Shown here in pieces: positions 52,401-63,249 of a stretch of 64,000 bases of DNA. Source of the stretch: Parasponia andersonii (taxonomy: Eukaryota; Streptophyta; Magnoliopsida; Rosales; Cannabaceae); contig JXTB01000132.1 in NCBI GenBank assembly GCA_002914805.1, forward strand, positions 731,804 through 795,803. The letters run 5' to 3'. The stretch's first letter is position 1, and every line of letters begins with the position of its first letter. Both the position numbers and the translations under genes were made by a program. The notes under the pieces were generated by a model. The model saw nothing but the letters and a program-made list of their open reading frames with translations, was not told the DNA's origin and made no database searches.

Positions 52401-52888
52401 AAAAAAAATGCTATACTGGTCCTAGAAAGAGATATGTCACGTATAATATTGGGGATAAATTATTTTTGAAGGTTGGTCCCATGGAAGGAATCATGAGGTT
52501 TGGGAAGAAAAGGAAGCTTAGACCCAGATATATAGGCCCATTTTAGATATTTGACAAAGTTGAAGATGTTGCCCACAGACTTGAATTGACACCCTCACTA
52601 TCCAACATACATAATATTTTTCTCGTTTCTATTTTAAGAAGATATATTCCAAACTTTTCACATGTTTGAGTTTTGAGCCACAAGAGTTGAGCCAATATGT
52701 GAGTTATGAAAAAATAACCAGTGGAGATTTTGCATGAAAAGAAAAGGAGCTTAGAAACAAAAAGATCCCTTTGGTCAAAATACTATAGAGGAACCACGAA
52801 GTATAAAAGGCTACATGGGAAAGAGAAGAAGAGATGAAAATTAAGTATCCTTACTTATTTGGATAAGCAAATTTAGAGGAAAAAATTT
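49441..52888 (+). pseudogene. Tekay element pol region with chromodomain-like end
   Basis: A protease-like part (49500-49700) is followed by a reverse transcriptase (about 50060-50680; [11 protein letters not shown] near 50238). RNase H covers about 50860-51310 ([17 protein letters not shown]). The integrase has a zinc-binding region (HYWWPSTKKDVIEFIEQCLTC near 51680) and a core running to about 52420. The C-terminal part contains LSNIHNIFLVSILRRYIP-like wording, followed near 52790-52865 by a chromodomain-like tail (NHEV..ATWEREEEMKIKYP). In chromoviruses that tail is thought to guide integration to particular chromatin. It is a heavily broken fossil. Confidence 0.85.
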
Positions 52889-52905
52889 AATAAAGAGGGA
52901 AGAAT
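52889..52905 (+). other. Tekay element purine tract
   Basis: AATAAAGAGGGAAGAAT stands directly before the TG of the 3' LTR and is the likely plus-strand primer. Confidence 0.65.
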
Positions 52906-53131
52906 TGTGATGCCCAAGATTCTCACATGCATAATAAGCCAATAACAAACATGTTCATATTACATAATAGATATATCAAGTAACTAGTATGAACTTTATA
53001 GTAAATTGCTCATTCTTTATTGTTAAATACTTTTGATATGTATTATCATACTAAAATTTGTCGAAGTATTCCCATGTAGTGTAAAGGCTCAATACCCTCA
53101 AAGAGAGAGCTTGGTGTGTGAGAAGAACAAA

Positions 53132-53175
<44 letters not shown>

Positions 53176-55820
53176 GAATAGAATACAATGTGCATATGCA
53201 TTAAAGTCAAGTTTGTTGATAACTTGCTCAAATGATAGTTTTTCGATAAAATGCATTCTTCATGATTTTTGGAGCTGAATTCACTGTACATTTAACACGT
53301 CAAATAGTTTTAATTTAATGTCTAGGACCCATTTATAGTATTTTATTTTTTGGCCCCAGGTAAGCATGAGGTTTCGTTCAGGATACTATTTTGTATTTTA
53401 TTTCACTAAGCTAGTTTAAGTTCAGCTTAATCATATAATATTAATTTTGTGCATTCTATTAAGTAGGCATTGATACTATGTTTGCATTATTAATTGGAGT
53501 CTAATTAACTTATTTTTGTATTTAATGGTTGGTTATGAGACTAGATTCTACCAGATTACTATAAGAATGTCCATATAGGATCATAAGTCAAAGTATTACT
53601 AGATTTCATCTTTAAAGTTAGGTTTCATAATTTTAGTCTACACTTGAGTATATGAGAATGGCCAGCAATATAGTGAAAAAGCCAAGAGTGATTTAAAGCT
53701 AGACACATGAAAATTTAGAGTGTGAAATACCAAAAATACCCCTTATAATTTAAGTTATGCCTTTTCTTAGCTATTAAGTATTGATTTTGGACCAAATCTG
53801 ATAATTTCTTTCCTCTTTCCCTTCAACCATGACTTAAACCACTCCAGCCACTATCTAGGCTTCTCTCAACTCCTCTTAGCTATATCAAAGAGTTTTCAAA
53901 TGGTAAAACTTAAGTTGGAGCTCTAGAAAGTAAGATAAGTGCAAACTAGTCAAGGTGAATCTACTAGTTCTTCTTCTTTAGTATTGTTTTCTAAATGAAA
54001 TTTTCCACTTGTTGCAACTTAAGTAAGAGTTTCTCCAGGTCTTTTTGAGTCCTAGAGTTTATTTCTAGAACTTAAAAATCAGTTTTGTAGAAATAGAAGG
54101 CAAGAGCTTCAACCAAAGTTCAAACTAATTAAGGTGAGCTTTTATAGAATTTTGATTTGGTATTTTATTTCTTTTACTTTAGCTCTTATATAAAAGATTT
54201 TATTTGATGAATAAAGATCCTTGGAAACCTTATATATGTCCAAAAATATAGAATTTAAGTAGAAGATTAAAGTTAAACTTAAAACCCCAAAGTTTACTAT
54301 TTGTAGATTCAAATGTTTTCATTGTTGGAATAAGTTTTCTACACCTGTAATTTGATTTCTTTACTTAGAATATGTAAGGCATTGATCCTTTTATGTATAT
54401 TAAATCTATTTACTTGCCGATTGTAATGATATACAAGTGTAAAAGTATGCTTAAACTTTGTCTATATCGAAAGGAATTCAAGTGCACTTAGGTTGTTCTA
54501 AATGATGCTTTTTGATGTGCATATGTAGGAATTAGGTTGTAATTTTTATTGTAGGTCTGAAATATAATTTTAATCATATTATATTTCTCAAAAATAGGGG
54601 AGGTATTGTCGAAATATTTTTAAAACTAAATGGTACCAATTAGAAGTAAATGGACTAGTCATTTTGGTCCATTTTGTGATTAGATTTCTTTGTTTTTTGA
54701 TAGTTGTGATTTATGCTTGTGGTTATTTTCTATAAGCATTTTACATTGTATTGATCATTTTAGTAATGAAATTCATATCAAGTCTTCCACACACCTTACT
54801 TCGGAGGATATTGATTATTTTCACTATCATTTCCACAGGAAACGAAGTAAAGATTTGTTTTCACTGCATCACAAGAACATTAACAAATATAAATGTCTTT
54901 CTGCATAATTATGTGTATTATATTAATTATATGTTATTTCTATAGTTGTTGTAAGTTCATGAAAGACATAAGCATTACATGATCATTTAAGCATGATTTT
55001 CAAGAAGTGAAGTTTTCCACACATTGCATTTAAAGTAGTACCATTGTAATTATTTCACGAGATATATTTTAAGTACATTATTTAGTCTGTCTATATTGTG
55101 TAGGTATTGACTGCATAAGTATCCTTCTCACACAGTTAGGCACAGTCTACCGACTACTGGGACTGAACATTATACTATAGGTTATGTGAAGTACATTACT
55201 TTGTCAGTCTGCATTAGGTAGGTATGGTTTGCATTGGCTATATGATTCCTTCCTGCATAGGTGGGCAACCACCGACTGCTGCGACTTTGTAGTATACTCA
55301 AGGGCCCTATAAAGAATTATTTTCTAAGAAAAGTGCATCGAAATAAAAAGTTATAAAAGAAAGAGTGCAATTAGAATTTTAATAAAGTTTATGCATGAAA
55401 CACGTTCATAAGCATGCATGTTTTTTACTTAGTGAGCATTAGCTCATTCAATTTCTGTGATACAGATGAGGTGATATATAATGTATAGAGTTACTGGTTG
55501 ACTAGAGTGCTTTCTTGTCACCTTGATCATACAGATGTAGACGAGCTTGACTTATGAGCGATATTTTCTTTGTATTTCAATATTTTAATGTGCTATAAAT
55601 ATTACTGTTGATAGCGAGATAAATTGATAAGAACCTTTTGGTTGTATATTTTAGAAAGACACGTTTAGAAATAATGCCACTTAGCTTCTGTAGTTTCAAA
55701 GTTTGAAAAGTTTAAATTGGCCCATTTTGTTTTGAACAAAACTTAAGTTATGGTTTATAAAGGAATAATACTTATTACTTTGACCTATATAGTTGTATAG
55801 TTAAGCTACGGGACGTTACA
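52906..55820 (+). repeat. Tekay element 3' LTR
   Basis: This 2,915-bp LTR starts TGTGATGCCCAAGATTCTC and ends ACGGGACGTTACA. It contains an (AT)n run at 53134-53171 that the 5' LTR lacks. The host gag frame resumes after the CATGA duplication. Confidence 0.93.
53134..53171. repeat. (AT)n microsatellite, about 38 bp
   Basis: A pure alternating AT run in the 3' LTR of the Tekay element. The matching place in the 5' LTR (about 45536-45560) reads AGAAGATGTATATTCATGAA with no such run. Confidence 0.95.
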
Positions 55821-55825
55821 CATGA

Positions 55826-56230
55826 TGATGCAACAAATACAAAGAATGGATGCTTTCTTTCACGAGCAAGAGGCCTCAATCCGAAATCTTAAATACCAAG
55901 TAGGTCATCTCGATACAATCATTAACCATCCCCGAAGGCACTTTCATAACTACATCGACTCGACTCTAGAGGAAAAATATTATATTACTGCAATTTGTAA
56001 TGATTTGTATGAGGATGAGTTAATATTTGAGCTTCAAGAAGAAGAGGGAGGTGGTAGAAATGCCACTATGAAAAGAGATGTGGAGCAATGTATGAACATC
56101 AACACCACATCCTTTAATGAAAATCCAATCCCAAGGCCACCATTGAAGAGAAAGCTTCAAATTGAAGACCTTAGAGAGGAATTTTCTTGTCCACAACTGC
56201 TAAGTCAATAATTTCCAACAAATGGACCTT
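55826..56230 (+). pseudogene. Gag-only element: gag, downstream part
   Basis: A frame of about 129 codons is open here. It starts in the wording MQQIQRMDAFFHEQEASIRN followed by LKYQVGHLDTIINHPR, which parallels Athila-1 gag MLQNQAATLRSFEMQLGLLANVINNRPQ at about 10110-10195. An acidic stretch (ELQEEEGGG) and a basic end (PLKRKLQIEDL) follow. It shows no match to reverse transcriptase or other pol domains. It is part of a fossil gag split by the Tekay element. Confidence 0.7.
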
Positions 56231-57536
56231 TGGTAACTCATTTTAACCATTTCTTCTCTCCTAATTATAAATACGAGGTGTTGCATTCTCAAGATAGGAG
56301 CTGAAAAGATTGCATCCATGCATTGGGATGGTCGATTGATGATATAAAAGATAGACGTCATTTGGTCTCAACTTATAGATGAGACACAAGTAAAAAGGCA
56401 AGTCGAAGCCTTTAATTCAAGTGCTTATTGGGAGGTAACCTAAGTATTTTTTTTCATTTTGATGTGTTGAGCAATCTAAGAAGTTGGTGCTACTTCAAGG
56501 AGATCAAGCTTCATGGCTATGTACCAACAAGAGTACTATCCCTAAACTCATTCTTTTATTCTTTAATTTTCTAATATTTTACATGCTAAGTTTAGGAGAG
56601 GGAGAGTATAACTTGTTAGGTTGTACTAGTATTTGTTTGTTTGTTATTATGTATTTATTTTTCTAGTTATATGATTGTGTGTTTAAATAGTTAAGAGTAT
56701 TTTATGCTTTCTTTGGTAATCTTCTATTTTGAGCCTTGCAAAGCTTTTTCTTTTTTAACCACATACATATTAGCCTAACCTAAAATAATATTATTTAACC
56801 TTTATCCCTTAAGGATATTGATTATCTTTATTGAATTCTTTTGAGCTATGTTATATTATAGGAGGATGGGTATAGTGAGATTGTACAAAAAAAAAAGAGT
56901 TATACATATATTCATGAAAGAAAGAAGCAAGCTTTGGAATATAAAACTCAACAAAAAAATATAAAAAAATAAAAAATATATATAAATGTTTAGCTATGTG
57001 TTGATGGAAGAAAACGAAATTTTGATTTTATTGACATGTTACTTGGTATGTGAAAGAATAGCTCTACATGAGTCCTAGAGTTAATGTGCTTAAGGGTGAC
57101 TTAAGCTCACTTTACCTAAATCATGATACCTTCACCTAAACCAACATTACAGCCTTAATGAAGACTTTTTGATCGTTGGTATTGTATTTATCTATATTAG
57201 TAGAGATATATTTGAAAAGCAAACTTATGGAACTTGATTGTTACCTTTGAGAGTCTGTGCTTAATATATGTTTGTAGAAATTTATCCGGATTTCACACAA
57301 TGATAGGAAAAAGGCATTTACAGATACACACATAAAATTCGACCAAAGATGGGACATACTCTTGAGTCATTCTTAATACCTAGCTAATATTTGTATTTTT
57401 CTTTAACTTATACTATTTTGTGAGCTTTGAGAAACCAATTTGAAATCATCAATATCAATACATCATCTCTTATGTGTTTTTAGGTGTTTTTCTTTATTTT
57501 TTTGCTTGAAGAATAGTAAAATTTTAAGTTTGGGGG
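56231..57536 (+). other. Gag-only element 3' non-coding region and purine tract
   Basis: A short ALGWSIDDIK-like word near 56315 recalls the pre-RT linker of Athila elements, and a SAYWEVT word near 56425 recalls the end of Athila pol. Between and after these I see no pol domain. The rest resembles the T-rich then A-rich 3' region of Athila-1 and ends AAGTTTGGGGG just before the LTR. Confidence 0.6.
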
Positions 57537-59165
57537 TGTATTTACTCCCTAAAATTGGAGTTATTTAGTACTATTATGCTTTAAATTTGTTATGTTCTTG
57601 TATATATTAATTTATTTCAATTATTTTTTTTTCGTTGTTTTGATATTTTGTATATATAAAAGAATAAAATAATTTTTTTTGATGTGAATTAAGGTGAATT
57701 TGTACTTTTCAAATGGGTTGTTCAAACCATTGAGATCGAATTGAATCCAATACTACTATAACACAATGAAAATAGGGCAATTCTGAGCTCAAACAAAGAA
57801 ATAGCATACCTAACAAGCTGCAGTACTAGACTAGTAGAGTACCAAAAGTGGCATCGCAGTGCCAACCCTCATAAACTTTTAGCGTCATAGCACCAAAAAT
57901 TACGTTGTGGTGTTATCGTCTATGTCCTAGGTCAATAATTGACAGTTGAGATCAACTTTTTAATGATCCAAGGGTCCAAATTTGACCTACTTAAATTTAC
58001 ACAAGTCACATCTTTAAAACCTTATCTTTGGGGTTAAAAGAGGCATGTTGGGATAGAGAGAAAGAGATAGTGGTAGCTATGGAAGGAGAGGAAGAAGAGG
58101 AAGAAGAAGATGAAGACATGCTACAAACTCTATTTCATGATTTCCTCTACAATATCAACACCATAGTTTGTTCTTAGCTTTTTTTTCTTCATTTTCTTGA
58201 GAGTTTATCTTTGTATTTTCCATATTTAGAGAGAAGTATAGTTGAGAAAAAATCTTTAAGGGAGGATTCAAAAGAAAAAAAACCAATTTTAGAGGAGGAG
58301 AATGACAACCTCTATGAATACTTTCAAGCTCTTCAAAGAGGGGGAATTCTAAACCTTTTATTCTTTGATATTTGTAATTCTTAATTCTATGGTATTAAAA
58401 TACTATTGTTCTCAATTTATATTATGAATAAAATATTTCTTTATCTAATTTTACTATGTGAACCAACCTTGAATATTTTGTTTGTTTATTTCTCTCCTAT
58501 TTTATTAATCAAATCTATTGTTGAGTTATTTGTTTTACCTTCTGCTTATTACTTCTATTTTATTAATAACTAAATAAATTGTTGAGTAAAATCTTTATTA
58601 ACTTAGGAAGGAGAATTAGGTTTGAACATAGGTAAAATAACATAAGATCACCTACTGTGGGGTGAGTTTGTATAGGATAGGAATATACCTATGTAACTTA
58701 TGTAACTTTTGTATGAGAAGAACTAAACTTAATGAATCTAGTCAATTTATGTTAGGAGTAACATATTAGCTTGTCTAGGTATTTTCACTTATATCTTAGA
58801 TACAAGTTTTTAAATATATTCAAATTCTCGGTTGATAACTCAAGTAGATTAACTAATTTAAGAGAGAAATTATGAAATAGCATTACTAGAGAATGGTTGG
58901 GGAATTAGTAAACCTAGATATTTTTCTTATTGATATATCTTTTATTTATTTTGTATGCTAGTTAAGTCGCTTTGTTTTATTTCTTCAAAATCTATATATC
59001 GTTTGTTTGGATAAAGTTAGGATTGAGATAATTTTAATACTTAGCTTAGACTTAGTAATCAATTCTCGTAGGTTCGATACTCTAAACTCCTAAATCTATA
59101 TTACTTGAAATCGTGCACACTTATACGGGAGTGTATGAATTTATAATTGCACATTCTAACTAACA
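57537..59165 (+). repeat. Gag-only element 3' LTR
   Basis: This LTR of about 1.63 kb starts TGTATTTACTCCCTAAAATT and ends TTCTAACTAACA, followed by the duplication CAATA. The TATAGGATAGGAATATACCT block is at 58671-58690. Confidence 0.9.
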
Positions 59166-59229
59166 CAATATAATCAAACTAGTTTATTTTTAGTTAAAGT
59201 TTGAAAATTTATTTCACACAAGTTTCAGA

Positions 59230-59269
59230 TTTATAATTGCACCTTCTAATTAACACAATGTAATCAAAC
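59230..59269. repeat. 40-bp copy of the LTR-end junction
   Basis: This segment repeats 59140-59179 with three mismatches at a distance of 90 bp. The original holds the last 26 bases of the 3' LTR, the CAATA duplication and nine bases of flank. The copy therefore arose after the element inserted, or the junction was copied during repair. Confidence 0.85.
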
Positions 59270-59299
59270 AATTTTTACTTGACATTGTCACTACTTGTA

Positions 59300-60348
59300 T
59301 ATTTTATTTCACACACCTTACCGTAGAGGATACTAACCTTTTTCACTATCTTTTCTACAGGATACAAGGTAATTAAAGATTTATTTTAACTGCATCATAA
59401 GAATAAAAGTAGATACAAGATGTTTTCCCACATGCTTATGTGTATTATTTCAACTATATGTTATTTACATTGTTGTTGTAAAGTTTACTAGACATAAGCA
59501 TGGCATGATTATTTAGGTATGATTTTCAAAGAAATGAAGTTTTCCACACATTAGATTTGAAGTAGTACAATTGTACTGATTTTACAAGATATTTTTTAAG
59601 TAAATTATCTAGTCTGTCTGTATTGGGTAAGTATAGTTTGCACAAGTATCCTTCCCACATAGGTGGGCACGGCTTACCGACTGTCGGGACTGAGCATTAT
59701 ACTACGAGATTTATTAGGTGCATTACCTAGTTGGTCTGCATTGGGTAGGTATGGTTCACATTAGCCATATGTTTTCTTCTCACATAGGTGGGCATAGCCT
59801 ACTGACTGCCGTAACTTTGTAGTGTACTCAAGACCTCTACAAAGAAATCTTTTCTTAGAAAAGTGTATCAAAATGAAAAGTTATAGAAGAAAGAGTACAA
59901 TAGGAATTTCAATGAAGTTTATGCATGAAACATGTTCACAAGAATGCATGATCTTTACTTACTGAGCATTAGCTCATTTAGTTCATGTGATGTAGGTGAT
60001 GATATATATGATGTATAGAGTTATTGGTTCGCTAGCATGCTTTTTTGTCACCACGATCATATAGATGTAGACGAGCTTGACTTGTGGGCGATGTTTTCTT
60101 TGTATTTTGATATTTTAGTGTGATGTACATATCACTGCGGATGGCAACATAAATGGATAAGGACTTTTTGGTTGTACAGTTTGTAAAGATACTTTCAGAA
60201 AGTAATGCCATGCAGGTTCCTTTGTTTTAGAGTTTAAAAAGTTAAAATTGGCCAAAATTTTTAAACAAAACTAAAGTTATAGTTTATAAAAGAGTAATGA
60301 TTCCTAGTTTGACCTCTATAGGCATATAGTTAAGCTAGGGGTTGTTAC
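59300..60348 (+). repeat. Tekay-type LTR fragment, 3' third
   Basis: This matches the last 1.04 kb of the Tekay LTRs (compare 47165-48207), from CACACACCTTACCGTAGAGG to GCTAGGGGTTGTTACA, which is a normal LTR end. No 5' part of the LTR precedes it. Confidence 0.85.
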
Positions 60349-61115
60349 AGTAGAACTCAAGTTGGAACTCTAGAAAGTAAGATAAGTGCAAACTAGTCAA
60401 GGTGAGTCTACTAGTTCTTCTTCTTTAGTGTTGTTTTCTAACTGAAATTCTTCACTTGTTGCAACTTAAGTAAGAGTTTCTCCAGGTTCTTTTGAGTCAT
60501 AAATTTTATTTCTAAGCCTTAGAAATCATTTTTGTAGAAGTAGAAGGCAGGAGCATCAACCAAAGTTCAAACTAATCAAGGTGAGCATTTGTAGAATTTT
60601 GATTCGGTATTTTATTTCTTTTACTTTTGCTCTTAAATAAAAGCTTTTATTTGATGAATAAAAGTATTTGGGAACCTTATATATGGCCAAAAACATAGAA
60701 TTTATGTAGAAGATTAAAGTTAGACTTAAAGCTCCACAGTTTACTATTTGTAGATTCAAATGTTTTCATTGTTGGAATAAGTTTTCTACACCTGTAATTT
60801 GATTTATTTACTTAGAATGTGTAAGGCATTGATCCTTTTATGTATATTAAATCTATTTACTTGCTGATTGTAATGATATACAAGTGTAAAAGTATGTTTA
60901 AACTTTGTCTAAATCGAAAGGAATTCAAGTGTACTTAGGTTATTCTAAATGATGCTTTTTTATGTGCATATGTAGGAATTAGCTTATCAATTTTTATTAC
61001 AGGTCTAAACCATAATTTTAATCATATTGGAATGTCTTAAAAATAGGAGAGGTACTGTCGAAATATTTTTAAAACCAAATGGTATGATTTATAAGCAAAT
61101 GGACTAGGTTTTATG
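60349..61115 (+). repeat. Tekay-type LTR fragment, middle part
   Basis: This matches the middle of the Tekay LTRs (compare 46275-47055), from GTAGAACTCAAGTTGGAACT to ATGGACTAGGTTTTATGAAG. In an ordinary LTR this piece precedes the one at 59300-60348, so the order here is swapped. Confidence 0.82.
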
Positions 61116-61116
61116 A

Positions 61117-61540
61117 AGGCTAGATATGCTTATAAATTATGGAACATATTAGAAGTCTCTTATCAAGGAACTAGCTCCACGAAAGAAATTAGAATTAATA
61201 TATTTACTAGAAGCTATGAGTTGTTCAAAATGACAAAAGATTAATATATTTCTCAAATATTTACTAGATTTACGATTATTATTAATTCTCTTAGTGTTTT
61301 AGGAAACTTTTTTCTAAATAGTGAGCTGGTGAGCAAAATCTTAGAAGTTTCCTCGAGTGTACAGAAGTACGGTGGTAGCTATTGGAGAAACTGGATAGAC
61401 ACCTATCTCAGGTCTATTGATTTTGATTCATACTATATTGTTACTAAAGGCTCTTTGAAAATAATAAAAATTATTGATGGAAGAGAAGTAGAAGAAAACA
61501 TAGAAGAATATGATGAAAAATATAAAATCATTTGAAAGGA
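61117..61540 (+). pseudogene. SIRE-like gag pieces
   Basis: The first piece (LWNILEVSYQGTSSTKEIRI, then RSYELFKMTKD) matches the central gag of SIRE-type elements. The second (61368-61540; YWRNWIDTYLRSIDFDSYYI, then DGREVEENIEEYDEKYK) matches the N-terminal gag of the same group. In known relatives the second type of piece precedes the first, so their order here is unusual. Confidence 0.75.
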
Positions 61541-61559
61541 TTTTAACTATGAAAGAAAA

Positions 61560-62985
61560 ATTAAATCAATTTGAAAGGAGTGATGTATGGTAATTAGTTC
61601 TAAGACCTAAGAACCAATCAATTATTGAAACTAAATGGGTCTTTAGAAATAAAGTAGATGAGCATATGGTGATTGTGAGAAATAAAGTTAGACTGGTAGC
61701 TTAAGGTTTCAATCAAGAAGAAGGTATTGATTATGAAGAAACCTTTGCACCTGTAGAAAGATTAGAATCCATAAGAATGCTCTTAGCATTTGCATATCAT
61801 AAGGATTTTATCCTATACCAAATGGATGTTAAGAGTATATTTCTAAATGGATGCATTTTAGAAGAAGTATATGTAGCCTAACCCCCCAGTTTTCAAAATC
61901 ATAAGTATCCAGATCATGTTTTTAAATTGAAAAAGACTCTTTATGGTTTAAAGCAAGCTCCTAGAGCTTGGTATGATATATTAAGTAAATTTCTCATTTT
62001 AAATAGTTTTCCTATGGGAAAAGGGAATATTACTCTTTTTTTATAAAAAGATAAAGGGGAGAGATGATTATGGTCCAAATATATGTTGACGATATTATAT
62101 TTGGTGCTACTAATGTTTCTCTTTATGAAGAAATTTCTAAGTATATGCACATTGAGTTTGAAATGAGCATGATAGGAGAACTGAACTTCTTCCTTGGCCT
62201 CCAAATCAAACAAAGCAAAGAAGGCATTTTCATCAATCAATCCAAATACATCAAGGATATGTTAAAGAAGTTTGATATGGAAAACTCTAAGTCAATGAGA
62301 ATGCCAATAAGCTCTTCAATCAAGCTTCACAAAGACAAAAATGATAAAATAGTGAATATCACCAAATATCGAGGTATGATCAGATCACTTCTTTACTCAA
62401 TGGCTTGTAAACTGAATATAATATTTAGTGTTTATCTACGTGCTAGATTTCATTCTAATCCTAAGGAATCACATCTTAGTGCAGTAAAACATATTTTGAA
62501 ATATTTATATGGCACTATGAACTTAGGATTATGATATCCAAAAGGCACGTACTTTAATATTACTAGTTTTTCAGATGCAGACTTTGCCGATTGTCAAACC
62601 TACTGCAAGAGCACAAGTGGCACTTGTCACTTTCTTGGTTATTCACTTGTGTCTTGATTTAGAAAGAAAAAAAATTTTGTTGCTCTTTCTACTACGAAAA
62701 CCAAATATATCTCTGCAGGTAATTGTTGTGATAAAAAAATATTAATGGATTTTGAAATGAATTTTAATCTTGTGCCTATTAAATATAATAGTACTAGTGC
62801 AATTAATTTATCCAAAAATCTTATTTTTCATTCATGTGCTAAGCATATTGATATTAGACATCATTTTTTCATAATCATATTCAAAAGGTGATATTATACT
62901 TGAATTTGTTTGCACGGAAAAATAACTAGCCAATCTTTTTACTAAACCTCTTAGCGATGACTATTTATGCATGATTTGTAAAGAA
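61560..62985 (+). pseudogene. SIRE-like reverse transcriptase and RNase H
   Basis: The reverse transcriptase starts with WVFRNKVDEH and continues with [19 protein letters not shown] and LYGLKQAPRAWYD. The catalytic motif YVDD is kept in VQIYVDDIIFGAT at about 62080-62110, followed by ELNFFLGLQIKQSKEGIFI. The RNase H part reads FSDADFADC and ALSTTKTKYIS and then the copia end segment with HIDIRHHFF. Several breaks are present and the region is not functional. Confidence 0.9.
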
Positions 62986-63157
62986 CTCGGCATGATTAAT
63001 CATAAAGAACTTCATTGAATTCTCTTTGTTTAAATGTCATTTGATTTGCATTCCATGATCATAAAATTGATGATTTTTCAATGTTTTCATCATTGGTTTC
63101 ATCGTTTTTATCTTTTTGAAACTATTTTTTTTTTAAAAATGCAAAAATGGAGGACTC
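62986..63157. other. Spacer after SIRE-like pol
   Basis: AT-rich spacer with short direct repeats of TTTTCATC and ATGATTTTTCAATG. No open frame. Confidence 0.5.
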
Positions 63158-63185
63158 GGTAGACCAAAAAGTTTTTCGGTCTACC
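63158..63185. repeat. Near-perfect inverted repeat (hairpin)
   Basis: GGTAGACC and AAAAA are mirrored by TTTTTC and GGTCTACC around a one-base centre. Two related words follow at about 63225-63255 (TTTGGCAAACCG and GTCTGCCGAAAA). In SIRE-type elements I recall similar CGGT(C/A)GACCG-rich stretches between pol and the 3' open frame, so this may be a conserved element feature. Confidence 0.75.
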
Positions 63186-63249
63186 AAAAAAGTGTTCTAG
63201 AAAGCACTTGTTTACTGTCAGCTTTGGCAAACCGTATTTTCAGTCTGCC

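Larger units (their letters stand above)
45314..55820 (+). mobile_element. Tekay-type chromovirus (Ty3/gypsy), nested
   Basis: This is a full-structure element of 10,507 bp, with LTRs of about 2.9 kb, an initiator-Met primer-binding site, gag, pol and a purine tract. The flanking duplication is near-perfect: CATGG at 45309-45313 and CATGA at 55821-55825. Pol wording such as [31 protein letters not shown] and [19 protein letters not shown] is typical of the Tekay/Del lineage. It inserted into the gag of the gag-only element. Its frames carry more than twenty breaks. By eye the LTRs differ at about 8-10%, making it older than Athila-1 and younger than its host element. Confidence 0.92.
42995..59165 (+). 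mobile_element. Gag-only LTR element, TR-GAG-like, Athila-related
   Basis: LTRs at 42995-44663 and 57537-59165 bound an internal region with gag-type sequence but no recognisable pol. The duplication CAATA is perfect (42990-42994 and 59166-59170). Removing the nested Tekay element and its duplication leaves about 5.66 kb. The post-LTR block AGTTTTTGGTGCCATTACTGGGG, the gag wording and LTR blocks shared with Athila-1 place it near the Athila lineage. Terminal-repeat elements with only gag (TR-GAG) are known in plants and need enzymes from relatives; I infer this is one. By eye the LTRs differ at over 10% of sites. The gag has several breaks. Confidence 0.85.

Noticed and set aside
59300-60348. 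Complete solo LTR
   Set aside because: Only the 3' third is present. The left end is not a TG terminus and shows no duplication with the right end.
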